From IMG/VR virus record IMGVR_UViG_3300050821_002388, positions 1 to 26,488 of that record: a DNA stretch of 26,488 nucleotides. One strand, 5' to 3'. Each line of letters starts with the position of its first letter. Within the stretch, counting starts at the first letter, position 1. Of the stretch, positions 14,255 through 21,688 are shown one piece after another. Below the pieces are notes generated by a model. That model searched no databases and had not been told where the DNA came from. It saw nothing but the letters and a program-made list of their open reading frames with translations. The DNA is from a virus. The translations under genes were made by a program, and so were the position numbers.

Positions 14255-15294
14255 GCGCGCGCGCACCTTGGCTAGAAGCTCGTCGCCTGGGACTCGGCGG
14301 ATCCGACTCGCCGGCCGTCCTGGGTCTCGACCCCTGGAGATCCGGACTCGACATCTGGAGATCGAAAGTCGAACCCCTAAAACCGACCGAGGACGAGGTT
14401 TTTCTCTTCGAACTCGGACATCTCCTCGAGCCCGTGATCGCGGGACTGTACTCAAAACAGACCTCGCGCGAGCTTTTCGTTCCCGATCCGGAGATCGTCC
14501 AGCATCTCGAGTTTCCCGAGATCCTCGGATCTCCGGATCGTCTCGCTCCCCAGGACGGCCGAGTCGTCGAACTCAAAAGCGAGCATCAATTCGCGGACAA
14601 GTTCGGCGATCCAGGAAGCGATCAGGTCCCCGATCACTACATCGTTCAGGCCGCGCACTATATGGCCGTCGCGAACCTCGATCGATGCGACGTCGCGGTC
14701 CTTCACGGCGGATATAAGTTCGCGATCTATCAGCTCCGGCGCGACCTGGACCTCGAGCGATCGATGATCGAGCAGCTCCGCGACTGGTGGCATGCGTACG
14801 TCGTGAAGAAAGTCGAACCGCCGCTCGACGCGTCGGAGTCCTGGGGAAACTACCTCGCGACGAAATATCCCTTCAACCGCGGACCGATGATCAAGGTCGA
14901 CGAGAACTCGGACCCCGCGATCATGCGTCACGTCTTCAACGTCCTCAATTTTTCCGACGTGAAGAAACAAACCGACAAGCGGATCGAGGAAGCGAAAAAC
15001 GCGATCAAGGCTTTTCTCGCCGAAAACGACGGGCTCGTCGGTCCCTGGGGAAAAATCACTTGGAGACTCTGCAAGGATTCGACCGCGACCGTGATCAATT
15101 TCGAGAAGCTCCTCCATCACGTCGCGAAAGCGTATTCGATCCCGGAGATCGAGATCACCGAGCTCCGAGAAAAGTACATGGAAAGCGTGATCACCAAAAG
15201 AGGCGGACGCCGGTTCGTCGCGAAGCGCGCGAAAGAACTCGCCGAGGAAATGGTTCCGGAAGCTCAGGAGGTTTTATTCGATGTCAGCAACTAG
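14251..15294 (+). CDS. YqaJ-type (lambda exonuclease-like) recombination nuclease
   Basis: A 347-residue nuclease of the PD-(D/E)XK fold. Such enzymes digest one strand of double-stranded DNA ends to feed an annealing protein. Landmarks: LGLGGSDSPAVLGLDPW (about 13-29), GHLLEPVIAGLY with Glu60, GSPDRLAP with Asp96, the catalytic VVELKS (Glu107, Lys109), and YIVQAAHYMAV with Gln133. The start is ATG 14251, overlapping the upstream stop; an open frame runs further upstream but belongs to the overlapped gene. The C-terminal 150 residues are extended, helical and charged compared with minimal YqaJ domains. It overlaps the next gene by 14 bases, the usual pairing with an annealing protein. Confidence 0.88.
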   Translation: MSARAPWLEARRLGLGGSDSPAVLGLDPWRSGLDIWRSKVEPLKPTEDEVFLFELGHLLEPVIAGLYSKQTSRELFVPDPEIVQHLEFPEILGSPDRLAPQDGRVVELKSEHQFADKFGDPGSDQVPDHYIVQAAHYMAVANLDRCDVAVLHGGYKFAIYQLRRDLDLERSMIEQLRDWWHAYVVKKVEPPLDASESWGNYLATKYPFNRGPMIKVDENSDPAIMRHVFNVLNFSDVKKQTDKRIEEAKNAIKAFLAENDGLVGPWGKITWRLCKDSTATVINFEKLLHHVAKAYSIPEIEITELREKYMESVITKRGGRRFVAKRAKELAEEMVPEAQEVLFDVSN

Positions 15295-16282
15295 CAGCGC
15301 AAATCACGGTTTCAGCGATCCGACGGGGACCGCGCTCGAGGCTCCCCAAAATAATCAGATGGCGATGATCCTCGCCGCACAACTACAGGCCGAGGTTCAA
15401 GCGGCCGTGATCCAGGCGGAGCGATCTCCGCGGGACTGGGATCAGGTCCGCGAGAAGATCCTCCGCGAGTGTAAGCGGACGTCGTTCGCGAAAGCGGCTC
15501 GATATAACAAACCCGTCGGGAAGGGCGTCCAGGGGTTCTCGATCCGCTTCGCCGAGACCTGCATCGGAGCGGCGAAGCATATTCACACGACGACGCGGAC
15601 AATCTGGGAAGACGACGAACAGCGGAAGATTCTCGTCAAAGTTTGGGACGCGCAAGAGGGCGTCTCCTACGCCGACGAGGTCTCGATCGAGAAGACGATC
15701 GAGCGGCGATCGATCCCCGACGGCGCCGAGGTCCTCCGGACTCGCAAAAACAAAGCGGGGGATCAGCTCTATATCCTCCGCGCGACCGAGGACGATCTGC
15801 TCAACAAAGTGAACGCGGCGAAATCGAAGTCGATCCGGAACTCCGGTCTCCGACTCATCCCGGGATGGCTCGTCGAGGAAGCGTTCCAGGAGATCAAGCT
15901 CACCGTCAAAAACGCCGACGAGAAGGATCCCGACGCCGCGAAGCGCGAGATCCTGGACGCGTTCGGCGAGCTCGGCGTCGACGTCGCCTCGCTGAAAAAG
16001 TTCATCGGTCACGATGCCCAGGCCCTCACCCCGAAAGAACTCCAGACACTCCGCGGGCTCTATATGGAGATCCGCGAGGGCTCGACGACGATGTACGAGG
16101 TCCTCACCGCGCTCGATCGCGAGCGAGCAGCGGTCCGCGAGAAAGAAGCGGCCGCGACGAAGGGACCCGAGGGAACTGTCGTCGCCGGCGCCGGCTCGAC
16201 GACGCAATCGGTCAAAGACAAGATTTTGAACCGAGAGAAGAAAACGCCGGCGACGATCGACGGCTCCGAACCCAAACAATAA
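15281..16282 (+). CDS. Probable single-strand annealing partner of the exonuclease
   Basis: A 333-residue protein overlapping the exonuclease gene by 14 bases. The segment SFAKAARYNKPVGKGVQGFS then IRFAET (about 66-92) is a strong conserved-looking block, followed by a beta-rich core (RKILVKVWDAQEGVSYADEV) and KSIRNSGLRLIPGWLVEEAF. The C-terminal 60 residues are charged and flexible. Size, basic core and pairing with a YqaJ-type nuclease fit a RecT/Bet/Erf-like annealing protein, but I cannot place it in one of those families from sequence alone. Alternative: another single-strand DNA-binding recombination mediator. Confidence 0.6.
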   Translation: MSATSSANHGFSDPTGTALEAPQNNQMAMILAAQLQAEVQAAVIQAERSPRDWDQVREKILRECKRTSFAKAARYNKPVGKGVQGFSIRFAETCIGAAKHIHTTTRTIWEDDEQRKILVKVWDAQEGVSYADEVSIEKTIERRSIPDGAEVLRTRKNKAGDQLYILRATEDDLLNKVNAAKSKSIRNSGLRLIPGWLVEEAFQEIKLTVKNADEKDPDAAKREILDAFGELGVDVASLKKFIGHDAQALTPKELQTLRGLYMEIREGSTTMYEVLTALDRERAAVREKEAAATKGPEGTVVAGAGSTTQSVKDKILNREKKTPATIDGSEPKQ

Positions 16283-16291
16283 AAAAGGCGT

Positions 16292-16309
16292 TCCACTTTT
16301 TGCCACTTT
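16292..16309 (+). promoter_or_regulatory. Tandem CCACTTT boxes before nuclease gene
   Basis: TCCACTTT (16292-16299) and GCCACTTT (16302-16309) stand ten bases apart, one DNA turn, immediately before ATG 16310. Similar CCCACTTT copies occur in the 23315-23541 gap. Possibly a binding site; there is no obvious ribosome site here. Confidence 0.3.
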
Positions 16310-16819
16310 ATGAAGCTCGCGACATTGCGTCCGTTTCTCTGGAAGTTCGAGCGCGAACGATACGCGGATAACTACCTCGTCCAGCAAGTGAGCGAGGAGC
16401 AAGTCCAGGCCGCGATCGTCGCGGAGCTCGAGTTCTATCGGATCGACGTCGTCGCGATCGATGCGGGAATGAAGCGAGCTCGCGGCCGGATGATCGCCGC
16501 GGCGTGGATGCGCGGCATCGACGTCGGCGAGGTCGTGAAGTTCAAGGCGGGCGGGATCCCGGCCGGATGGCCGGATCTACACGCGACACTCGCTCCCGAC
16601 GGGGTCGGTCTGTACGTCGAGGTCAAGGCGCCGGCGTGGATCGATCCCGGAAATTATTCGAAGGTAATCCGCGAGGCAGGAAAACCGAGCGACGAGCAGC
16701 TCGGTTTCCTGGACTCGAAACACTCACGAGGGGCGATCGTCACGGTCGCCTGGAGCGCAGACGATGTCATGCGAACACTAGGGGAACGGGCGATCAGAAA
16801 CCGCTCGGCTCTCCAGTGA
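16310..16819 (+). CDS. VRR-NUC domain nuclease
   Basis: A 169-residue VRR-NUC protein (PD-(D/E)XK fold), a family linked to branched-DNA or nick processing and common in phage replication regions. Motifs: GIPAGWPDLHA with Asp89, YVEVKAP with catalytic Glu104 and Lys106, then KPSDEQLGFL and AIVTVAWSADDV. The first 28 residues precede the usual family start (SEEQVQAAIVAEL), and no clear ribosome site stands before ATG 16310, so GTG 16388 or thereabouts could be the real start. Unlike its neighbours it is not coupled to the upstream gene; 27 bases with tandem CCACTTT boxes separate them. Confidence 0.85.
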   Translation: MKLATLRPFLWKFERERYADNYLVQQVSEEQVQAAIVAELEFYRIDVVAIDAGMKRARGRMIAAAWMRGIDVGEVVKFKAGGIPAGWPDLHATLAPDGVGLYVEVKAPAWIDPGNYSKVIREAGKPSDEQLGFLDSKHSRGAIVTVAWSADDVMRTLGERAIRNRSALQ

Positions 16820-16850
16820 GTCGTCGGACAGGAATCGAGACGAGGAGAAA

Positions 16851-17747
16851 ATGCAAACGAGGATCCGCACGATAAAACCCGAGTTCTACACACACACATC
16901 CCTATTCGACCTCGAGCAAAAAACACGACTACCGATCCGAGTCGCTTTCTCGGGACTCTGGACAGTTTGCGATCGCGACGGCCGCTTTAAGTGGGACCCG
17001 CGCGAACTCAAAGTTCACGTCCTCCCGTATGACGACCTCGACTTTTCCCAGGTCCTCGACGCGCTTCGAGCCGACGGGTTCGTCGTCCAGTACGAGGTCG
17101 CCGGCAGGGTCTACGGCTACATCCCCTCATGGCGAAATCATCAAGTTTTGAACGCGCGCGAGCGAGCGTCGAGGCTCCCGTCTCCAGGTCCCGCGGAAGT
17201 CGTCGAAATTACGACTCCTAGTCTTTTCAGCAACTTGACGCGTGAACCGGAAGTGTGTGCGGGAACTGGAACTGGAACTGGAACTGGAACGGAACGGGAA
17301 CTACCCCCCCCAACCCCCCACGCGGCCGTGGTGACGGAAATCAAAACCACGGAAAATCAAAAAGTCGCCGCGAAAGTCGAAGCGAAAAAACCTCCGGTTC
17401 CACTCATGCTCGTACACGACGACGGCGTCCCCCAGGGACTAAGCGAGGTCGAATACGCGCGTCGCTTCCTGGGAGATGTCGGTCTCCCCGAGAAGGGGAA
17501 CGTCTTCGTCGCGGCCGACGCGATCAAAGCTCTCGCGAAATCCTGCGGGCTCTCGCTCGTGAACTCATTCGTCCAGATCCGCGCGAGAGCTTTCGACGAT
17601 CGCGATCACGGCGTCGCGGTCGATCATCTCTGGATCCTCAACGGCCGATACAACCAACCGAAACCCAGGAGTAAAAGCGATGATTACGCCGATCGACTCG
17701 ACCGAGAGCTCGCGATCCTCCGACGAGCAAACGGAGCGAGTGCTTAG
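16851..17747 (+). CDS. Phage replication initiator, DnaD/O-like
   Basis: A 298-residue replication protein. The N-terminal winged-helix block is a common phage pattern: RTIKPEFYTH, PIRVAFSGLWTVCDRDGRFK, WDPRELKVHVLPYD, VLDALRADGFVVQYEV and YIPSWRNHQ (together about 6-105). A Gly-Thr repeat linker follows, encoded by GGAACT hexamers, then a Pro-rich stretch and a helical C-terminal domain (about 195-270, AADAIKALAKSCGLSLVNSF). Such proteins bind the origin and recruit the helicase loader. AGGAG-like sequence before ATG 16851 supports the start. It overlaps the next gene by 68 bases. The repeats make this gene a candidate for carrying the origin, as in lambda O. Confidence 0.75.
   Translation: MQTRIRTIKPEFYTHTSLFDLEQKTRLPIRVAFSGLWTVCDRDGRFKWDPRELKVHVLPYDDLDFSQVLDALRADGFVVQYEVAGRVYGYIPSWRNHQVLNARERASRLPSPGPAEVVEITTPSLFSNLTREPEVCAGTGTGTGTGTERELPPPTPHAAVVTEIKTTENQKVAAKVEAKKPPVPLMLVHDDGVPQGLSEVEYARRFLGDVGLPEKGNVFVAADAIKALAKSCGLSLVNSFVQIRARAFDDRDHGVAVDHLWILNGRYNQPKPRSKSDDYADRLDRELAILRRANGASA
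17262..17302 (+). repeat. GGAACT hexamer repeats in initiator gene
   Basis: Four perfect GGAACT copies (17262-17285) pass into degenerate copies up to 17302, encoding Gly-Thr. A C8 run and a relatively A-rich stretch (about 17335-17395) follow. The arrangement of repeats beside A-rich DNA inside an initiator gene resembles the lambda O origin, though the units are shorter. Confidence 0.85.
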
Positions 17748-18351
17748 ACTTTTGCACACGTTTTACGCGGCTGTGGGAAATCCCCCGACCGTCGACGGAG
17801 CGCTCGCAGTCATGGCGAAAGCTCTTCTCTCGAAGGTGACGATCGAGCAGATCTCGACGGCGCTCGATGCGTGCATGTTTGAGAAGTTCCCCGTCCGGAT
17901 CCCGCACATTCTCGCGCGGGTCCCCGGGCTCGACGTCGAGGCGAACGCCGAGAAGCGGCTCGCCTGGGATGTCGTCGAAGCGTTCACTTTGAAATGGCTC
18001 CGATGGAACGAGGACCGCACGATCGCGACCGTCGAGAGTGGAGCTCCGCAACTGTCGCAACGGGTCCTCGACACGGTCCGTCGCTCCGGGGGATGGACGG
18101 TTTATCTCCGGATGACGGACGAGGATTTTCCGCATCAACAAAACCGGTTTTTCGAGGAGTACGAAGCATTCGACGAGATCCAGGCCGTCGCCGCGGATCC
18201 CGCTCGAGCGCTCCTCGAGATGCCGAAGTTCAAGCAGCTCGCCGGCGCGAAGGCTTTCACTCGGCCGGCGCCGACTCCAACTCCGGCCGCTCCGATGTCC
18301 CCGCAAAAAGCGCGGATCTTGGACGCGATCGCGAAAGGAAAACGACGATGA
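17680..18351 (+). CDS. Probable helicase-loader-like replication protein
   Basis: A 223-residue, mainly helical protein: VLRLLHTFYAAVGNPPTVDG, then IEQISTALDACMFEKFPVRI, P-H-I-L-A-R-V-P-G-L-D, and SQRVLDTVRRSGGWTVYLRM. The C-terminus is Pro/Ala-rich with a basic end. Its place directly after a DnaD/O-like initiator suggests a lambda P-like loader (inference); no Walker motif is seen, so it is not an AAA-type loader. AGGAG about eight bases before ATG 17680 supports this start even though it overlaps the upstream gene by 68 bases. Confidence 0.55.
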   Translation: MITPIDSTESSRSSDEQTERVLRLLHTFYAAVGNPPTVDGALAVMAKALLSKVTIEQISTALDACMFEKFPVRIPHILARVPGLDVEANAEKRLAWDVVEAFTLKWLRWNEDRTIATVESGAPQLSQRVLDTVRRSGGWTVYLRMTDEDFPHQQNRFFEEYEAFDEIQAVAADPARALLEMPKFKQLAGAKAFTRPAPTPTPAAPMSPQKARILDAIAKGKRR

Positions 18352-18635
18352 GACCGGTACATCCGTACAAAGGCAATCACGCGCGGACGAAGGAAAAACC
18401 GCAAGTCAAGCTCACAATCGGCCGCGTGTACGTCGTGAAGCGCTATTACACCGGCGACTTTCGCGCGCGATGCTGTGAGTCGCTCGTCCGGACGGTCCGG
18501 CTGAAAGTGACGGACCCGATGAAGTCGACGCTCCAGGTCGGCGACGAGCTCGAGCTTCCGTTCGTTCATGCGGAGTTCATCCCCGCGATCGTCGAGGAGT
18601 ACAAGAAACCGCACGAGGAGCGGTTCACCGCATGA
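18348..18635 (+). CDS. Small early protein of unknown function
   Basis: A 95-residue, basic protein that looks beta-rich (KLTIGRVYVVKRYYTGDFRA, then VRTVRLKVTDPMKSTLQVGD, ELELPFVHAEFIPAI). It may be a small barrel-like domain, but no family is recognised. The ATG at 18348 overlaps the preceding stop; the longer open frame upstream lies inside the loader-like gene and is rejected. It ends in ATGA at 18632. Confidence 0.6.
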   Translation: MRPVHPYKGNHARTKEKPQVKLTIGRVYVVKRYYTGDFRARCCESLVRTVRLKVTDPMKSTLQVGDELELPFVHAEFIPAIVEEYKKPHEERFTA

Positions 18636-18853
18636 TCGGAAAGTACACGCTCCGAGTCACAGGCTCACAAAAACTCGCCCTCGTCGACGCGCTCCTCGAA
18701 CTCCTCACGTCGACGAGCGCGACGCAACGCTTCATCGATTGCTCGGTCGATCCCCCGGTCGAAACGAACGTGACGGAACTCCTCCGGATCGTCACCGATG
18801 CACCGTTCGAACCCGTTCCAGACGTCGACAAACCGAAAGCGAGGACACAGTGA
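18632..18853 (+). CDS. Small early protein of unknown function
   Basis: A 73-residue unknown with a short alpha/beta pattern (GKYTLRVTGSQKLALVDALL, then ELLTSTSATQRFIDCSVDPP) and a Pro-rich tail. Coupled by ATGA upstream and GTGA downstream, directly before the ATPase gene. Confidence 0.6.
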   Translation: MIGKYTLRVTGSQKLALVDALLELLTSTSATQRFIDCSVDPPVETNVTELLRIVTDAPFEPVPDVDKPKARTQ

Positions 18854-20142
18854 AGATTCTCAGATTCGAAGCGGCTAACATCAAAAAGCTCAAGGTCGTC
18901 GAGATCCGTCCCGACGGTCACATTGTCGAGATCACCGGACCGAACGGAAGCGGGAAGTCGAGCGTCCTCGATGCGATCTTCTACGCGCTCGCCGGCGCGA
19001 AGGACATCCCGTCACAACCGATTCGCCGCGGACAGCTCAAAGCACACGTTACGCTCGAGCTCGGCGACGTCACAGTGACGCGCAAGTTCTCGAAGGACAC
19101 CGGGACCTCGCTCGTCGCGGAAGCGAAAAACGGCGCGCGCTTCCCGACTCCGCAACGTCTCCTCGATGAGATGCTCGGAAAACTTACGTTCGATCCGCTC
19201 GAGTTTTCTCGGATGGACCCGAAAAAGCAGCTCGAGCAAATACGCTCGATGGTCAAGCTCGACATCGACCTGGACAAACTCGACGCCGACAATCGGAACG
19301 ACTTCGAAGCGCGGACCGAACTCAATCGCGAGATCAAGTCGCTCGATGCTCAGGGATTCGGGTTCACGTTTCCCGACGACACTCCCGACGAGGAGATCGA
19401 CATCTCGAAACTCGCCCAGGAGCTCGAGACGGCCGGGACCCAGAACCTCCGGATCGATCGCGTGAAGCGCGAGCGCGAGCAGCTCGAGACCTCGATTCAG
19501 GAGCAAACCGATCGCGCGCTCGAATGTCGCCGCGAGGCGGAGGACTTCCGACAGAAAGCGATCGACGCGGACGCGATGGCCGAGCAACTCATCGCGGACA
19601 ATCTCGAGGCGAGATCGCGACTCGAGGCGATCGTGATCCCGGATCCCGTCGACACGGCCGAACTCCGCGAGCTCATCAACTCCGCGCGACTGATCAATGC
19701 CAGCGTCGCCAAGAAAAAACAGCAAGCGGCGATTTTTGCCCAGGCTAAGAAAAAGCGCGACGCCGCGGACGCTTTGAAGGAAGCGATGTCCGCGCGACTC
19801 CATGCAAAGAACACGGCGATCGCCGCGGCGAAGATGCCGATCGAGGGACTGTCGTTCGGCGAGGGAGAAGTCGTTTACGACGGACTCCCGTTCAATCAAG
19901 CGAGCTCGGCCGAACAGCTCCGCGTATCCGTCGCGGTCGCGATGGCCGCGAATCCAAAGCTCAAAGTTCTCCGGATCCAGGACGGCTCACTCCTCGACGA
20001 GACGAGTATGAAACTCCTCGCGAAGATGGCCGCGGCCGAGGACTATCAAATCTGGATCGAGCGCGTCGACACGAGCGGGAAAGTCGGCGTCGTCATGGAA
20101 GACGGAAGCGTGAGGGAAGCGAAAGAGAAAGCGACCGCATGA
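18850..20142 (+). CDS. SbcC/RecF-like coiled-coil ATPase
   Basis: A 430-residue SMC-family-like ATPase. The N-terminal half-domain has ITGPNGSGKSSVLDAIFYAL with Walker A at residues 30-37. A long coiled-coil centre follows (about 185-330, with runs such as REQLETSIQEQTDRALECRR). The C-terminal half-domain has FNQASSAEQLRVSVAVAMA, in place of the ABC signature, then LKVLRIQDGSLLDETSMKLL as the Walker B/D-loop region. Compared with SbcC the coil is much shorter, as in phage AAA ATPases placed with recombination genes. No SbcD-type nuclease is visible nearby; the VRR-NUC or YqaJ enzymes may be functional partners (inference). GTG 18850 overlaps the upstream stop. Confidence 0.85.
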   Translation: MKILRFEAANIKKLKVVEIRPDGHIVEITGPNGSGKSSVLDAIFYALAGAKDIPSQPIRRGQLKAHVTLELGDVTVTRKFSKDTGTSLVAEAKNGARFPTPQRLLDEMLGKLTFDPLEFSRMDPKKQLEQIRSMVKLDIDLDKLDADNRNDFEARTELNREIKSLDAQGFGFTFPDDTPDEEIDISKLAQELETAGTQNLRIDRVKREREQLETSIQEQTDRALECRREAEDFRQKAIDADAMAEQLIADNLEARSRLEAIVIPDPVDTAELRELINSARLINASVAKKKQQAAIFAQAKKKRDAADALKEAMSARLHAKNTAIAAAKMPIEGLSFGEGEVVYDGLPFNQASSAEQLRVSVAVAMAANPKLKVLRIQDGSLLDETSMKLLAKMAAAEDYQIWIERVDTSGKVGVVMEDGSVREAKEKATA

Positions 20143-20372
20143 GCGATCGGAACAAATCTCCGATCTTCGTCGCCGGCGCGAGTACCTGGTTCTGTGATTA
20201 TTGCGGGGCTCACGGGCCGGCGAACTTCGCACCCGACGCGAAGGCCTTCGCCGCGGTCGAGGCGATCCGCGAAGCTCACGCGAAACAATCACCGACCTGT
20301 CGCGGGGGGAAAAACTATCGGATCCAGGTCGTTAACCTGGGACGACTGAAAGCGAAAGGACGAGTCGCATGA
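20139..20372 (+). CDS. Small protein with Cys pair
   Basis: A 77-residue protein with WFCDYCGAHGP and a later PTCRGGKNY, a likely small zinc site, ending in a basic segment (RLKAKGRVA). Coupled by ATGA on both sides. Function unknown; the position suggests a helper of the replication/recombination set. Confidence 0.6.
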   Translation: MSDRNKSPIFVAGASTWFCDYCGAHGPANFAPDAKAFAAVEAIREAHAKQSPTCRGGKNYRIQVVNLGRLKAKGRVA

Positions 20373-20554
20373 TCTTGACGATCGCACAATGGGCAACGAT
20401 CCGCGATCTTTTCAGCGAGGAAGAAAAGCTCGCGCTCAACTCTGCGATCACCGGCGAGACCGTGTGTCCGCGTGGGATCGTCGTCGACGAGAAACGATTG
20501 TCGCTCAAGATCCTCGGGAAGATCGCGAAAGGAAGCGAGACCCCGAAAGCGTGA
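20369..20554 (+). CDS. Small early protein of unknown function
   Basis: A 61-residue unknown, helical at the start (ILTIAQWATIRDLFSEEEKL) with a basic end. Coupled by ATGA upstream and GTGA downstream in the early operon. Confidence 0.55.
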   Translation: MILTIAQWATIRDLFSEEEKLALNSAITGETVCPRGIVVDEKRLSLKILGKIAKGSETPKA

Positions 20555-20718
20555 ACGCGGAGAACATCCGGAAGGAGCTCGATCGTCTCAAAGACGTCGT
20601 CGAGGTCGAAACCGACAGCGGGATCCGACGCGTGATCCGACATCGGATCGCGGACCTCGAGCGAATGCTGGAAAAACTGAGAGCCGACGGGAAGGATTCG
20701 GAAGGAGAACCCAAGTGA
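20551..20718 (+). CDS. Small coiled-coil protein
   Basis: A 55-residue charged helical protein (NIRKELDRLKDVVEVETDSG, then IRRVIRHRIADLERMLEKLR) starting at GTG 20551 and ending in GTGA at 20715-20718. The overlaps on both sides support translation. Function unknown. Confidence 0.5.
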   Translation: MNAENIRKELDRLKDVVEVETDSGIRRVIRHRIADLERMLEKLRADGKDSEGEPK

Positions 20719-21392
20719 TCGAGGGATGGTTTGACGGAGTTTGTGAACCGCGGAACCCTGGCGGTCATGCGGCGTTCGGGATCCTCGTGAAAGTCGACGA
20801 GAAGATCGTCGTCTCGCGCGGACAGTACGTCGATTACGGTCCGAAGATGTCGAACAATGTCGCCGAGTTCGCCGGTTTCATCGAGCTCATGAAAGAGATT
20901 GCGAAGATCCCAGGACCCGCGCTCGTTCGCGGCGATTCGAAGCTTGTGATCTACACGCTCACCGGCCGATACAAAGCGAAGCAAGGTCTCTATATCCCGT
21001 ATTTCCTGAACGCGCGACAGGCATTCGAACCCGAGCGCGATCGCGTCGGTCTCGAGTGGATCGGCCGAGATGAAAACGAAGAGTGTGACAAACTCTCGAA
21101 AGCGGTTCTCAAAGAGCGCGGGATTCGTCTCAGGATTCAACCTGGAGCGGCCGGATCCTGGAGCGGAACGCGATCGCGCGAGCGACCGCGATCGCCGTTT
21201 CCGAAAACCGTCGAGGCAGCTCTCGCGGCCGGCTACACGATGCGACACGAAGGCGTCGAGTGTCGAGGATGTCCAGCAAAGATCGATTTTTGGACGACGC
21301 CGCACGATAAGAAAATTCCGGTCGATCACGGGACGTTCACTCCTCACTGGATCTCGTGTCCGAGCTCGGAACAATTCCGGAGGAAAGCATGA
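20715..21392 (+). CDS. RNase HI-like protein fused to a Cys-containing domain
   Basis: A 225-residue fusion. Residues 1-135 form an RNase HI domain that would remove RNA from RNA-DNA hybrids: WFDGVCEPRNPGGHAAFG with Asp7, MSNNVAEFAG with Glu51, VRGDSKLVI with Asp74, and RDENEECDKLSK with Asp125. After a basic linker (SGTRSRERPRSPFP), residues about 160-225 form a second module, RHEGVECRGCPAKIDFWTTP, H-D-K-K-I-P-V-D-H, and PHWISCP, with three Cys and several His that may bind zinc. GTG 20715 overlaps the upstream stop. It may process replication primers or R-loops in the phage. Confidence 0.8.
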   Translation: MIEGWFDGVCEPRNPGGHAAFGILVKVDEKIVVSRGQYVDYGPKMSNNVAEFAGFIELMKEIAKIPGPALVRGDSKLVIYTLTGRYKAKQGLYIPYFLNARQAFEPERDRVGLEWIGRDENEECDKLSKAVLKERGIRLRIQPGAAGSWSGTRSRERPRSPFPKTVEAALAAGYTMRHEGVECRGCPAKIDFWTTPHDKKIPVDHGTFTPHWISCPSSEQFRRKA

Positions 21393-21649
21393 GGCTAAAA
21401 GACGAGTCGAAGCGAATCACGAAAGAGAAGGGGATGCTCAATACAACCCAGGCCGCGAAGTTTCTCGACTACAGCGAGCATGCGCTCAAGAAGTGGAGAA
21501 CCGAAGGACTCGGTCCCGCGTACTACAAAGGCCGCGGCGGAATGGTTTTCTATGAGCGCGCGGATCTCGTCGCGTTCAAAAAGAAAGTGTCACTCACACG
21601 CGTCGAGCCGAAACCGCGGACGCCGGCGCCGGCAACGATGCCAGCGTGA
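21389..21649 (+). CDS. Excisionase-like helix-turn-helix protein
   Basis: An 86-residue protein with a MerR/HTH_17-type fold: MLNTTQAAKFLDYSEHALKK, then WRTEGLGPAYYKGRGGMVFY and ERADLVAFKK. This is the pattern of excisionase-family and related DNA-binding proteins; in a phage with a serine integrase it could be the directionality factor or a regulator. A strong ribosome site (GGAGGA) precedes ATG 21389, which overlaps the RNase H gene stop. A perfect 18-bp palindrome starts four bases after this gene, a good candidate binding site. Confidence 0.7.
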   Translation: MRLKDESKRITKEKGMLNTTQAAKFLDYSEHALKKWRTEGLGPAYYKGRGGMVFYERADLVAFKKKVSLTRVEPKPRTPAPATMPA

Positions 21650-21652
21650 CAA

Positions 21653-21670
21653 TTGTAAATATATTTACAA
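21653..21670 (+). promoter_or_regulatory. Perfect 18-bp AT-rich palindrome, candidate operator
   Basis: TTGTAAATATATTTACAA reads the same on both strands and stands in a GC-rich genome, between the excisionase-like gene and a small membrane protein gene. Its TGTAA-N6-TTACA symmetry fits a dimeric regulator, such as the CRP/FNR class or a helix-turn-helix dimer. Confidence 0.6.
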
Positions 21671-21688
21671 AACCGAACGGAGGACTCT

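Noticed and set aside
18568-18849. Extension of the ATPase upstream
   Set aside because: The extra frame overlaps two coupled small genes and the natural N-terminus (MKILRFEAANIKKL) begins exactly at GTG 18850.
19012-19899. Antisense open frame (295 residues) opposite the ATPase
   Set aside because: The sense frame has Walker A and coiled-coil sequence; the antisense is a compositional shadow.
21653-21670. Claim that the host is a cyanobacterium (NtcA-like site plus HIP1-like octamers)
   Set aside because: Both signals have simpler explanations (a generic palindrome and general GATC excess), and the phage genes give no cyanophage markers, so no host assignment is made.
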